A DNA stretch of 64,000 nucleotides from Culex pipiens pallens (Eukaryota; Arthropoda; Insecta; Diptera; Culicidae): positions 109,543,176 through 109,607,175 of the forward strand of contig NC_068938.1 of NCBI RefSeq assembly GCF_016801865.2. Reading direction: 5' to 3'. Below are positions 43,628-54,690 of this stretch, one piece after another (positions within the stretch are counted from its first letter, which is position 1; each line of letters opens with the position of its first letter). The translations under genes were made by a program, and so were the position numbers. The notes beneath the pieces were generated by a model, which made no database searches, was not told the DNA's origin, and saw only the letters and a program-made list of their open reading frames with translations.

Positions 43628-44353
43628 GCCTTCCTCACTTTTTATCAACAATGGGTAATATGAGTGGTTTGGAAACATATTTCAGCTATTTTTTTTAGAT
43701 CCAGAAAAATATGTACATAAATAGCACTTAAGTGGTCATAACTCGAGACAGGGTTGCCAGATCTTGAATGTTCTGGACTCTTTGGAAAGGTCTCTTGATA
43801 ACCTAACCAACGATGGGTTGGATGGTGGATCCGGACATCGTTTACATACATTTAAGTGAGATCCGGATTCAAAAAAAAATACATAAATATAACTTAAGTG
43901 ATCATAACTCGAGACAGGGTTGCCAGATCTTCAATGTTGTGGACTCGTTGGAAAGGTCTCTCGATTACCTAACCAATGATGGATCGAATGATGGAACCGG
44001 ACATCGTTTACATGCATATAAATGAGATCCGGATTTATGATAAAACACATTTTTATACATAACTTTTGAACTACTTATCGAAACTTCAAACAATTCAATA
44101 GCGATGCATGGGACCCTAAACCAAGTCGAATGAAACCGGTTTGATCAAAATCGGTCCAGCCAGTGCTGAGAAAACTTGGCAAGAATTTTGAACACATACA
44201 TACATACACACACACATACACACACACACACACACAGACATTTGTTCAGTTTTCGATTCTGAGTCGATAATATACATGAAGGTGTGTCTCTGAGCTCTTT
44301 ATAAAAAGTTCATTTTTAGAGCAGGATTTTAGCCTTACCTCAGTGAGGAAGGC
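43628..44353. mobile_element. Element with GCCTTCCTCACT ends and internal 166-bp tandem repeat
   Basis: GCCTTCCTCACT (43628-43639) is mirrored by AGTGAGGAAGGC (44342-44353). The right end is also a hairpin by itself (GCCTTACCTCAGTGAGGAAGGC region). Inside, ACTCGAGACAGGGTTGCCAG occurs at 43741 and 43907, a period of 166. A (CA)n run lies at 44205-44238. I recall this wording as a common culicine repeat but cannot name it; no clear target duplication was found and no coding frame exists. Confidence 0.6.
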
Positions 44354-46011
44354 AAAGTCCATCCAATAATTTGAAGAGTTCATTTCATAACAGGTATACT
44401 TGACGACGGTTCTATATCCTTCAACAGTGGTTCGTATCGGAAATTGAATTTCCCGGAAAATTGTGCAGTTTTGGAAATCATGTCTTCAGAAGAGCTGTTG
44501 CAAATTTGAAGGGACATGTTGGGATTGGAAACAGAATCTTCTTCCCAGAATTATTTTGGGAATTTTTGTTATGAATAAAATGTATGTGTTTCCAAGCTAT
44601 TTAGACCGCTATCTGGAATCTGTCCTTAAAATTGCGATTACTCTAACTGGAATGCCATTTCTTGGAATTCTTTTCCCAGCTGATAATTTCTATAATTTTG
44701 GAATATTTGTTTTTTTTTCCAAACTCTTGAAATTACAAATTTCGCTAAACTTTTTCATGATTAACAAAAATAAAATAAAATCACCAATTTCCAAGTTCAA
44801 ACCCACCACATCACTTTCAACGTTGTCGATACTGCTCTATTCAGCAACAGCATCATCCTCACACCACACTGACTGTCATCATGTCCCTTGGATATTTCCC
44901 AGCCCGCCTCCCCCCTCCCTTTCCCAGCAATCTCTCTGTGATCGAAAAATCGCTTTGAATTCCAACTTTGTTCGATACCAGCTCGATACCGACTCCGAGT
45001 GGCTCTCGAGATGAGACAGCAATAACATAAAATTCAATTTACCCCAACCAAACCAAACCAGCCGGCCTAGGTTCTCCGGTGGGAAGCCCCCATCGTCGGT
45101 GTGCTAAACAAACACGTGGACGACCCCCGTCCCAAAAACCGGGAACCGACGACGTGTCCAAGTCTCCAACTCCCATCCCATTATCATTGATTTTAATTAA
45201 TTCCGTTAATTTCTTTTCGACTGTAATTATCGGGCTTTATCTAATGCTGCCGACGGCTCGTTTTCAACCTGTGGCGTGTGTGTGTGACATTGTGTGACGG
45301 AGGTTGGGGATGACCCCACCGAGCTCTCTCCCTTGATCAGCCAAAATCGTTGTTTAACATTGTCATTTTGGAGAAGAGGTGCGCAATAAAATGTTATTTC
45401 CCGATAGATTCCCACTGATGGTCACTCTGGATCGGACCATGGTCCAGGCCGTCAACAAGCCTTGGTGTGGTTCAAACGGGGAGAAAAACTGTCATCGACA
45501 GTAGATTGATGAGATAATGGGGCTCGCCGTCAAAGTGCGGGCCGCGTCGCGTCATTCTGGGTGATTTTATGTCGCATCACTTTTCTTGTCGTCGTCTCCG
45601 CGGCATTGTCCGGGAGAACCCGGAGTGACGACCACCCCGGACGGTCTCTAGCCGCTAATTAGATTAGTGGATGGCACCCGCGGGGGAAGGGGCAATCTGC
45701 GGCGGCGACGCCGGAACCATAATTAATTTGAAAAATTGTCGCTGGTGTGACTGTGCCTGCTGCAGTCGTGGCCCCTTTTCTGTTGGAGGTTATGTAAACT
45801 TTGCAAACGATGAGGAGAGCTCTCCCACCCCTTAAGGGGGGAAGGGAGCATTAGGGCGCGGTATTCAATGTAATTATCTGCAGACGATCGAAAGCGCTCT
45901 TCCAAGCGCGCAGTATCTCTGCTGATGGTGGTGTGACCGTGATGTGATAACGGGTTTGGTTGTGAAGTTGGTGTGAAAATTATGCTTACAATTCATGTTT
46001 CATTTTGTCTA
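44354..46011. other. Unclassified mixed DNA
   Basis: AT-rich to about 44800, then more GC-rich unique-looking sequence. An open frame of 183 codons at 44463-45014 has no recognised domain and runs through AT-rich sequence, so I do not support it as a gene. Confidence 0.4.
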
Positions 46012-46023
46012 AAAACTAAAACA

Positions 46024-46443
46024 AAAAAAATCAAATCAAATTATTCGCTCTACAGCATTGCCTTGGCGTTCTCGATTGTGAGATTCCTACTCGTAACTAG
46101 GTGTCCGAAGGCTTGATTGTTGAGGCAATTGCAAACCTCTTTTTACACCTTAGCTTCCATCCACCCCGGGATTCGAACTGACGACCTTTGGATTGTGAGT
46201 CCAACTGCCTACAATCGACTCCACCGAGGCAGGACCCAGGGAGACGACTCCTACAACTAGATTGAGCTAACGACCTAACCCTCTAGGTTAGACCGGGGCC
46301 AACATTTACTTCCCCATCCGACGGAAGGCGTGATCAGACAAATCTCGTCTCCAAAAATGCCATCGGGACCGTCTGGGTGAGAGCCCAAGCCGACTGGGTG
46401 AGAGGCAACCACGCTTGCCCCTACACCACGGTCCCGTCACACT
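46024..46443 (-). mobile_element. SINE with two tRNA-like units, 12-bp target duplication
   Basis: AAAACTAAAACA flanks both sides exactly (46012-46023, 46444-46455). Read on the minus strand, the first unit (46435-46365) has a perfect 7-bp acceptor stem GGGACCG/CGGTCCC, a TGGTGTAGGGGCAAG A-box-like segment and a degenerate B box. After a spacer of about 150 bases, the second unit (about 46213-46153) has an anticodon arm TTGGA/TCCAA enclosing CTCACAA and B box AGTTCGAATCCC. A 3' tail of about 130 bases follows. Two-tRNA architecture recalls the Twin SINE described from Culex; that match is from memory. Confidence 0.8.
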
Positions 46444-46606
46444 AAAACTAAAACATATTTATGAAAACAAAATCTGCGAAGTAACGCAAGCGGAACATTG
46501 AATAACAATATAATGCTTACAGAAGCTCAGTGCTTCTTCCTCCCCTGTCGATTCAGAATTGTGTTTTTGTTCGAACACTCAGTGCTCAAACTCAACCCAA
46601 TTACGG

Positions 46607-48148
46607 CACGGCGTGTTTTCTGGGTAACCTTAAGGAGAAAAAATAGTCATCGCTACTTTCAAAAGTGTTTTATAGGAAATTTTCTCAGCTTTCCAATGCT
46701 TCTAAGAGCGAAATGTTTCATCGGGAAATTTCTGAAATATCTCTTTTTTTAGTTATTTATTTTGAAATCCTTAATTATTTATTGGAAACTTTTAAATAAC
46801 AGTCCAGAAAACATGTCAAATGATGTGTTTCATATATCATTTACTCATCAAAATGTGCAAAATAAGACAAGAAACAACTTTGTAGAAGGTTGCAAACCAC
46901 TTAGCATTTTGAGAATTATATTTTATATTCAGAAATTAAAATCATAAAACCGCATTAAAATATTATTTTCACAAGAACAAATTGATAATTACATAATTGT
47001 TGTGTACAAATAACACCGGTCTGCTCTGATTCAGCTTGGAATTAGCTGCTACAACCGAATTTTTTACAGGCATGAGATTGATAGGGTATTATTAGATTTT
47101 TATGACTAAATATCATATTTCTTTAATCAAGCATTAACCAGTTGCATAGATACAAAACATGTTTAATACTCGAAATTAAACTGCAAACTACCGTTGCAAG
47201 CTTTAGAAGAAATACTTTTCATTAGTAGGAATTGATTGTTTTAGTTTTTTGTATTAAATGATCAAGGATTTACCAATATTTTAAAAGTTTATAAGACTCT
47301 CATCTTCAATCTCATAGATCTTTAAAAAAAATATTTCTTGATTTTTGTTCAAATAGTTTTGAAAGAAAGTTTCTGTTTGATTTTGTTTGTTAAAATAATA
47401 TTTAAAAATAAAAAGTTTTCGACGGTGTTTTCAGCATTCTGAATTGAAAGACTCGAGTTTTATTGCTACTTTTGAGTGCATTTTCAACAGAAAACATTTT
47501 ATAAAATTTTATCTTTATTTTATACACACGAAAATATGACTCTAGCATTTTGCAACAGTAATATGTTTTACATTTTCGATTTTAAATAATATTTGTATTT
47601 ATGTTCCTGATTAATGTCTGCTTAAGAGAATATCAAATTTATTCTTTGAAATTCAATAATACCATTAACAAACACAAACCTGCCAAAGTTTTGGTTGAAC
47701 AAGCTAAATCAGAGCAGACACGTGATATTTGTACACACAAAAATAATCTAAGTAATCAAAGTAATAACCTAATAATTCTTGAAAAAAAATATTTTTACAC
47801 TGTTTTATGATTTTAATTTGTGAATAAATCCCACATATTCAAAAATTCGGTTAGAACATAATTTTCAAAATGTTTAGCGATTTGCAACCTTTGCACATTT
47901 TGATGAGTAAATGACACATGAAACACATCATTTGATAAGTTTTCTGAACCGGTAATATAAAATTTCCAATAAATAATAAAGGAATTTAAAACCAAAAAAA
48001 CTTAAAATAGAGATATCTCAGAAATTTCCCGATGAAACATTTCGCTCTTAGAAGCATTGGAAAGCTGAGAAAATTTCCTATAAGACACATTTGAAAGTAG
48101 CGATGACTATTTTTTCCTGAAAAGTTTGTTCTAGAAAACACGCCGTGA
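46607..48148. mobile_element. 1.54-kb foldback element, CACGGCGTGTTTTCT ends, ACGG flanks
   Basis: The ends CACGGCGTGTTTTCTGG and TCTAGAAAACACGCCGTG are inverted, with ACGG on each side (46603-46606, 48149-48152). Long arms pair almost continuously: TCAGCTTTCCAATGCTTCTA at 46687 is mirrored near 48045, ACATGTCAAATGATGTGTTT at 46811 near 47935, and GTGTACAAATAACACCGGTC at 47000 near 47735. The loop is below 600 bases. No coding capacity. Confidence 0.78.
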
Positions 48149-48271
48149 CGGATCATCTCTGCGATACGGCTTTACGCAGTAGGCCTGGCCGCTTTAACGC
48201 TTGTGATGTTTCAATGCATTTTCAATGCAATGGCGCACTACAAGTGTTAATAAATGACAAGAAAAGTGCTA

Positions 48272-48741
48272 CACCCAAACGGCGGTCGCATGATTGTGAT
48301 GCATGGCGGCATGAAAGTATATCAGAATCTGCATGAAAACTGTCCTCATGCATTTTTTGCGATATAGGGGTATGACATTTTTGCCCGTTACCGACAATTA
48401 TCGACATTACCGACGGCTTTTTGGTTGTATGTCACAAAAAAAACCTTTAACAGAACGAGGATTGAACCACTAACTTCTTGATTATTGATCCGACACGCTA
48501 CCACCGCGCCATGGACGCTTGATGAAAAGTGAGTGAAAGAGCCCCAACATATGCTTCTCTTTGGAGTGTTGCTCGGGGACGGGCCAGCGTTATATGTGTT
48601 GGTGAGAACTGCAGATCATTGAAATGATTACACGCGGGCAAAAATGATTTAGGGGCTTGCTGCAAAAAATGTTATAAAATATGACATTTTCTGCAGCAAA
48701 TCCAATGTTGCAGATTTTGAGATATATTTTTCCTTTGGGTG
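48272..48741. mobile_element. TIR element (CACCCAAA ends, TA flanks) with internal tRNA-like unit
   Basis: The element starts CACCCAAACGGCGG and ends TTCCTTTGGGTG, with TA on each side (48270-48271, 48742-48743). GCATG/CATGC motifs repeat near the left end (CGCATGATTG, GGCATG, CTGCATG, CATGCAT). The centre holds a minus-strand tRNA-like segment. At 470 bp it has no transposase frame. It shares termini and layout, but not its subterminal repeats, with 6396-6814. Confidence 0.65.
48459..48516 (-). other. tRNA-like segment inside TIR element, followed by T8
   Basis: On the minus strand GGCGCGGTGGTAGCG resembles an A box and GGTTCAATCC a B box, spaced as in a tRNA. The anticodon arm is degenerate and no acceptor stem is obvious. 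A run of eight T follows about 20 bases after the B box, a potential polymerase III stop. A SINE head or captured promoter is likelier than a functional tRNA. Confidence 0.55.
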
Positions 48742-48805
48742 TAGGCGTCATCTAACCTAAGGCACTCTCCAGGATCCCTTCAAAAGATTGGCTGCGCTAG
48801 GGTCT

Positions 48806-49165
48806 GATTAGATTAGATTAGATTAGATTAGATTAGATTAGATTAGATTAGATTAGATTAGATTAGATTAGATTAGATTAGATTAGATTAGATTAGATTA
48901 GATTAGATTAGATTAGATTAGATTAGATTAGATTAGATTAGATTAGATTAGATTAGATTAGATTAGATTAGATTAGATTAGATTAGATTAGATTAGATTA
49001 GATTAGATTAGATTAGATTAGATTAGATTAGATTAGATTAGATTAGATTAGATTAGATTAGACTAGATTAGATTAGATTAGATTAGATTAGATTAGATCA
49101 GATTGGATTAGATTAGATTAGATTATATTGGATTAGATTAGATTAGATTAGATTAGATTAGATTA
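48806..49165. repeat. (GATTA)n pentamer array, 72 units
   Basis: 360 bases of GATTA units with a few substitutions (GACTA, GATCA, GATTG, TATTG) clustered at 49061-49130. It adjoins the right flank of the TIR element by about 60 bases. Confidence 0.95.
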
Positions 49166-49978
49166 TAAACATTTTGAAATATTTCATTTAACTTCAAGTT
49201 TTTTTTAAGAACATAAATTTCACCAAAGTTTCAATTTTAACATTGAAAATCTAAACAATAGTTTTCGAGACATCGCTATTCAAAAAAAAAATGTGTGTTA
49301 TAAATGATTTTTGATTTTTTGCATTTAGCACATTTTGTACAATCTAATCAATTTAAACTGTAGCGCAAAAGATTTCTCTAGCCTTTGAAGTCTTCCTGGA
49401 AATTTGCATTTTGGAAATCAAACTTTTAAAAACTAAAATAAAAAAAATCATATAACTATTTTTTTTAAATCTAAATTAAAACCTAAAACTTTGTCGAAGA
49501 CACCAATTTTGTATGACCAGTCCGCAAAATGGTATGGAGTCTTTTATGAAATAAAATATTGATGCAAAATTGCTTTTTTGACATGGGGAATGATTTAATT
49601 AAAGTTTCATCTGATTAAAAAAAGTTGGTTTGCAAATAGTAAGAACATTTTCCTTTTTTGATTTATTAATTTCATCAACATATCAGGAATACTGCAATCT
49701 TATTTGGTCTGTTAATCAAGTTTTTACATCCTTATCACCAACAATTGGCAATTATCAATCATTTTGATATTAAATCAAAATCCAAATTCAACTCGAAGAC
49801 GGTGTAATAATAATAACAATAAGTGTAACAACATAGTTTTAATAATCCTTTAATAATATTTTTCTTAAAAAGTCACTTGAACCAAACCCTTGTCTCCGAA
49901 CTATTTTAATTTTTATGTATGTTGTAGTATGTTGTAAAAGTAATATTTTTTCTAAAACTAGAAAAGTTCCATTATACT

Positions 49979-50117
49979 AAAAGCTGAAAACAATTTTAAA
50001 TTCATTCTCCTGTGTTAACATAATAATATTTAACATGTTTGAGTTGTGAAGTTTAATTGTTAAAAATGATTTTTAACGCAGAAGAATGGATTTTCAATTG
50101 TTTTCAGCTAAACTTTT
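49979..50117. repeat. Foldback hairpin, arms about 40-45 bp
   Basis: AAAAGCTGAAAACAATTTTA at 49979 is mirrored by CAATTGTTTTCAGCTAAACTTTT ending at 50117, and inner ends GTGTTAA / TTAACGC also pair. About 54 bases of loop. Confidence 0.6.
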
Positions 50118-52142
50118 AAAAATTGCAATGAACTTTGAGGTTTTTTGAAAAACATATTTTTTTGACAAAAACTCTAACATGTTTTAAATGAAATAAAACT
50201 TTGAAAAACATTTGCATTGGTCTAAGTTTTTCTGGTTTAATATTGTGACTACTTTCTACTTATCAAATTCTAAAGTTTCGAGAGGTTGTCTTAAAGTAAA
50301 ATAATTAAATAAGTTGAGGTAAAAATAATAGGGATAACATAAACAATCGCTAAACACTTTCCGGATCATTCCCCTTTAATCTCCACCCACAACCCTCCCG
50401 TTAGACATCTCGCACGAACCGATGACGATGTGTTTAATAACATCACTTTATGGTTCATCACCCGTTCCCGGGGGACGACGTCCGGGCTTTAGGCGAGCAT
50501 AAAGTACAGCAGCTCCCAAAACCGGTGGTCGATCGTTCCCCAAGGAAGCAGATTCTGTTCACGCCGGGGATTTACGGAAACAAAAAACGAATAAAATCGC
50601 TTTACGATCGCCCATCAACAGGATTAATTAATCAATCAAGACATCGACGGTTTAGTTTGGGATAAGTCGAATCAACACCAGAAGTGACTGATTTTTTCTT
50701 GCGAGAAATAAAGATACCAATCCGATTCTTCATCGTGGGTGGTGGTGGCATCGAGCTCGTAATCAACAGATTGACCAAACTCGAGTTGCTTCCTGGCCAG
50801 ATTGAAGCAATTACGTCCATCGAATTACGCTTGGTTACGGAAATTTGTGTACCCTTCGCCTTCGAGTTGGCAAAAGTCGTTACGGAATTGTGAAACTGGA
50901 AAAGTACACACACAAAGAAGTCGAGTCCTTGGTTGCCGGAGATTATTACATCGAAGCAGATTACGATTGACCGCACCCTTCGTAATGCTGGGGCCGTAAC
51001 TCGGGTGTGCACTGATTGCAGTTTTGTTGACCAATCCAAACCAAACTGACCGAATTTTCTAATGAATGTCGTGTACCAATTCCGGCTGGGATGATTGGGA
51101 ATTGTTGGTCTGAGTGATTTGTTAGTGCATTTCTCGGTTTATTGCAAATTTCGGCAGAACTTAAAATTATAATTTTACAAAAAAAACCGTAAATTGAATT
51201 GTGAATCTAAATCAAAATCTCAAAAAATCGAAGATTCCGAATAGCCGGCAAACACTGTGCACTTCCCCAGGTGGGTTTGGGTGCGCCCGGGTTCAAACGA
51301 TCAATATTTGCTGTTACATTTATTTATTGACCAACCAAACGGTAAGGGGTGTGGGGTGAGGTTTGTTCCGGAAGAAGAGACCATCCCTGATTGTGTAACG
51401 TTTGGTCAGTGTGGCACTTCTTTTTTTTTTCGTATCAGGTCAGGTGGACAGAGCTGGAACGGGTAAGAGGAAGATATCAAAAGCATTTTGAGCAGGAAGA
51501 GTGAAAAATACTTAGAATTGAATCGAGTTTGTGATGAAATATTGATGAAAATTTTATCGACGACCAGGGAATTGAAGTTTTTAGCTTGTCATTTTTGCTG
51601 GCAAATATTTGATGCAATTTATTCTATCGATTTTTTTTTCTATTGGTATCGACTATCTTTGAAAATAGTTGATAAGCATTTTTCTTGTGTGAGGCATAAC
51701 TGATTTTTATTTGAAATTTTTATTTGCTTCTCTGGAGAGAAATGAAGTTTGTGAATTGCATTGTTAAGCAATTAAAATCAATTGTAATGTTATTGAGAAA
51801 TTTTAAAAGTTACCAGTGATGTTTTATTATATAACCAAAATTATATTGATGATTCTCATCAGTGCTCCGAGCAGATTACTAGTTTTTTCTTGAGTCTGTG
51901 TTAAAGACGGCTTGTTACTTCAGTATGTTCATATTTTTAAAGATAATATAAGTTGATAAAAAATTTAAAATGAGACTAAATTTATCAAAACCTTAGTATC
52001 TTATCTGATAGTTTTTACGTGAAAGGAAAACTCAAACTTTTCTAACCTTAGAATTGAACTTTTAGCCGTCTCCAGTTTGGAATAGTCCAAATACAAACTT
52101 CTGATTGACCAACTAGAGTGCAATAGAGCTTTATGACGTTTC

Positions 52143-52245
52143 GCGTACACACACAAGCGCACCATTTGATTTTGCTGGCCGGACAAAATTTAACCTCGAT
52201 CTTTTCGTGTACGTACCCGCAATACATGCGCACGTAGATACCCCT
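52143..52245. repeat. Dispersed repeat, copy 1 (ACCATTTGATTTTGCTGG)
   Basis: Contains GCGCACCATTTGATTTTGCT, then AAAATTTAACCTCGAT, then CGCAATACATGCGCACGTAG. The same order with small changes occurs at 54574-54690, 2.4 kb away in direct orientation. Probably two copies of one small element; this copy lacks clear ends. Confidence 0.6.
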
Positions 52246-54405
52246 ATGGTCTATGCTCCAACTTTGGCCATCCAAATCCGAAGGGTAAATTCACTCATTT
52301 TCGATCTTCTTTCTATCACCCCAAAAGCGTCCTCCTTCGCAATCCGTAAACAACTCCCTCAACCCTGATTCCGCTGCGCTGAAAATTTATAAATTTCATT
52401 CACGCGTCAATTTTCTGCCTCATAATGAGCGTGGCACGTTCGCCGCTGACCGAAAAGCTGCGTGAACGCACCCCTCCCCCACCATCAAAATGGCGGAAAA
52501 TTGATCAACTTTGCCCGCACTTGTGTGTGAGTCTGCGAGGGTGTTGGCACGCGACACAACCGAGATGACGCTTCAAATGGCCAATAATTGAATGGAAATT
52601 GACGTCTACAACACGTGTGTGCACGCGTGAACGGCGCCTTATTGACAGCTCACCTGACAGTTGTGTGCGTGGCAACGTGCGACTGACAAGGTGCGTGATT
52701 GTGGGTGGTTCGACGTGACAATTGCGGATGGAGTGACGGGTACATGGTATTAGTAACTGACCAAAATTGATTATGACAGATGGCTTCCAGCACCGCGACC
52801 TTCACGACCTTGGCGGTAATTTGATACACCAAGGCATTCAACGCAAGGTAAGCATCTGTCAAAATCGGTGAACGCACCCCCGAGGAATGGCGCCTTCGCT
52901 AATCGTCGGCACCGATTCCGACCGGGATAAAATGCGACCACACGAAACACTTTTCGACACTTTCCCCATGTTCACGTCACTCAACCCAAAACAACAACAA
53001 CCCGCTTGCGCCCCAAGATTGTTGACACGCACACGTCACAAAACGCAACGCACACTTTGTCACGAGCGGTCAATCGTCGTCATCGGCGGCAAAGTGGTGG
53101 AAAAGTGCCAATAAATCTTTCGGGGAATTACGGTTGGAAATCCGGTCACGTTTCTCGAGGGGTCCCCGGCGCTTGACGACGTCTGTCTTCCGTCACAATC
53201 GCGCACACACACACACACACACAGACATCAAGGAAAGTGGCCAAATGGCCCACTCTCACTCTGTGGTCACGCGAAGGTTCTTCCTCTTTTTGGGCCGGAA
53301 CTCCCGGCGGGTTGAGCCCGGGGGAAAGGGGCGACGAAGAAGAAAAAACGGATGCTAAAATAATAATGTCTCTATTCGACATTAACTGGTGAATGTTATT
53401 ACAGTTGGTTTGCTTTGGAACGTGTGTGAGTGTGAGAGTCGGTCCCTTTTTTGCCTAAACCCAGGCGCCGGCCTCGCCGGCGTTGGTTCAACCGATCCGG
53501 AACCGGTACAATGGCACTAACCATATGCACGGAGAACGAGGCAGCTCTAGGAAAAACTATTTGCCATTTAGGGAATTGCCCAGCTGGCCGGAACCCCGAC
53601 TTCGTCGTCGGAAACGGGGTGAGGATAACAATGACAATAGCCTCCATTATCTATTCTGGGGGCAAAAAATCAACACTGAATGCCCTAACCAGCTCTGGTT
53701 TAAGACACCGGAGCAGGCCATGTCGGAAAACTCAACTCTGTGTAGCCTGCTACGGCTTGAATTTTTGCGACACACGAATTTTCCTGGGAATTCGACCGAC
53801 AATGGCAGAGCAGATTAAAATTTCTCGTGTATTTTGCTATCAGCCCCTTTTCAAAACATTGCACACATTTTTTTGTCGAGCCTGAACCGATTGAGCCGAA
53901 TGGGGTCGATAAAGCAGTTTAGTAGGAGCACCCTGAAACGGTTCGGTTCGGCTCAGTGAGCTCGGTTGCCGGCTACCGGGAAGAATTCAACCGGAAAGGA
54001 GAACAATAGTCGAGGAAGGGATTCTTTTTTTTTCCCCGTTGTTGTTCTTTTTCCGCTCAATGGAAGCTGTACTGGTGAACTATTATTGCGCTGTCGATGG
54101 TAATAATCATTTAAATAAACAACCCCCGCACCTTCCTTCTTGTATTGAGTGGAGAGTTTTTTTTTGCTCCGTCCGTCCTTGTTTTTGTTGCGATTTAGTA
54201 AGGGTACGTTGCAATTGTCGTGATGATGATGGTTACGATCGGGGATTCCAGGAAAGGATGATTGTCGGATGAAGTGCGACGGAATCGTTTCCAAAGTGTC
54301 CGTTTCGTAAGCGATACAACTAATTGAGTTAAATTGTTTCCAGATGGGAATTTGGAGGGTTTGGATACCTTTTAAAAAATTAAGACGTGCATGATTAGAA
54401 GATCC

Positions 54406-54539
54406 GTCAGTGTCAGTGTCAGTGTCAGTGTCATTGTCAGTGTCAGTGTCAGTGTCAGTGTCAGTGTCAGTGTCAGTGTCAGTGTCAGTGTCAGTGTCAG
54501 TGTCAGTGTCAGTGTCAGTGTCAGTGTCAGTGTCAGTGT
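54406..54539. repeat. (GTCAGT)n hexamer array, about 22 copies
   Basis: Homogeneous hexamer with one GTCATT variant. The unit is two codons long, giving a spurious Ser-Val repeat frame. Confidence 0.95.
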
Positions 54540-54565
54540 TTTATTGAATATCTCAGGATCGCAAG

Positions 54566-54690
54566 AGAGTTATCTAAGCCCGCTCTCACGCACACTAGCA
54601 CACCATTTGATTTGCTGGTCGGTACAAAATTCAACCTCACTTTTTTTTCGTGTAAGTACACGCAATACATACGCACGTAGATAACTCTAG
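54566..54690. mobile_element. Small element with AGAGTTATCTA ends
   Basis: AGAGAGTTATCTAAGC at 54565 is roughly mirrored by GCACGTAGATAACTCTAG ending at 54690, and the interior matches the repeat at 52143-52245. About 125 bp, MITE-sized. No convincing target duplication. Confidence 0.5.

Larger units (their letters stand above)
49166..54405. other. Unclassified DNA: AT-rich, then GC-richer unique-looking sequence
   Basis: 49166-50340 is AT-rich. From 50340 the sequence is more balanced and lacks tandem arrays apart from a short (CA)n at 53203-53222. Many overlapping frames up to 144 codons exist on both strands; none shows a domain or a consistent exon pattern. This is the best place in the window for host regulatory or intronic DNA, but I see no positive evidence. 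Confidence 0.4.

Noticed and set aside
44463..45014. 183-codon frame as a host gene
   Set aside because: AT-rich hydrophobic translation of non-coding-looking DNA with no recognisable motif.
48806..49165. Telomeric repeat
   Set aside because: The unit is TTAGA, not TTAGG, and mosquitoes use other telomere mechanisms; the array is interstitial.
54391..54684. 97-codon frame with Ser-Val repeats
   Set aside because: Product of the GTCAGT hexamer array.
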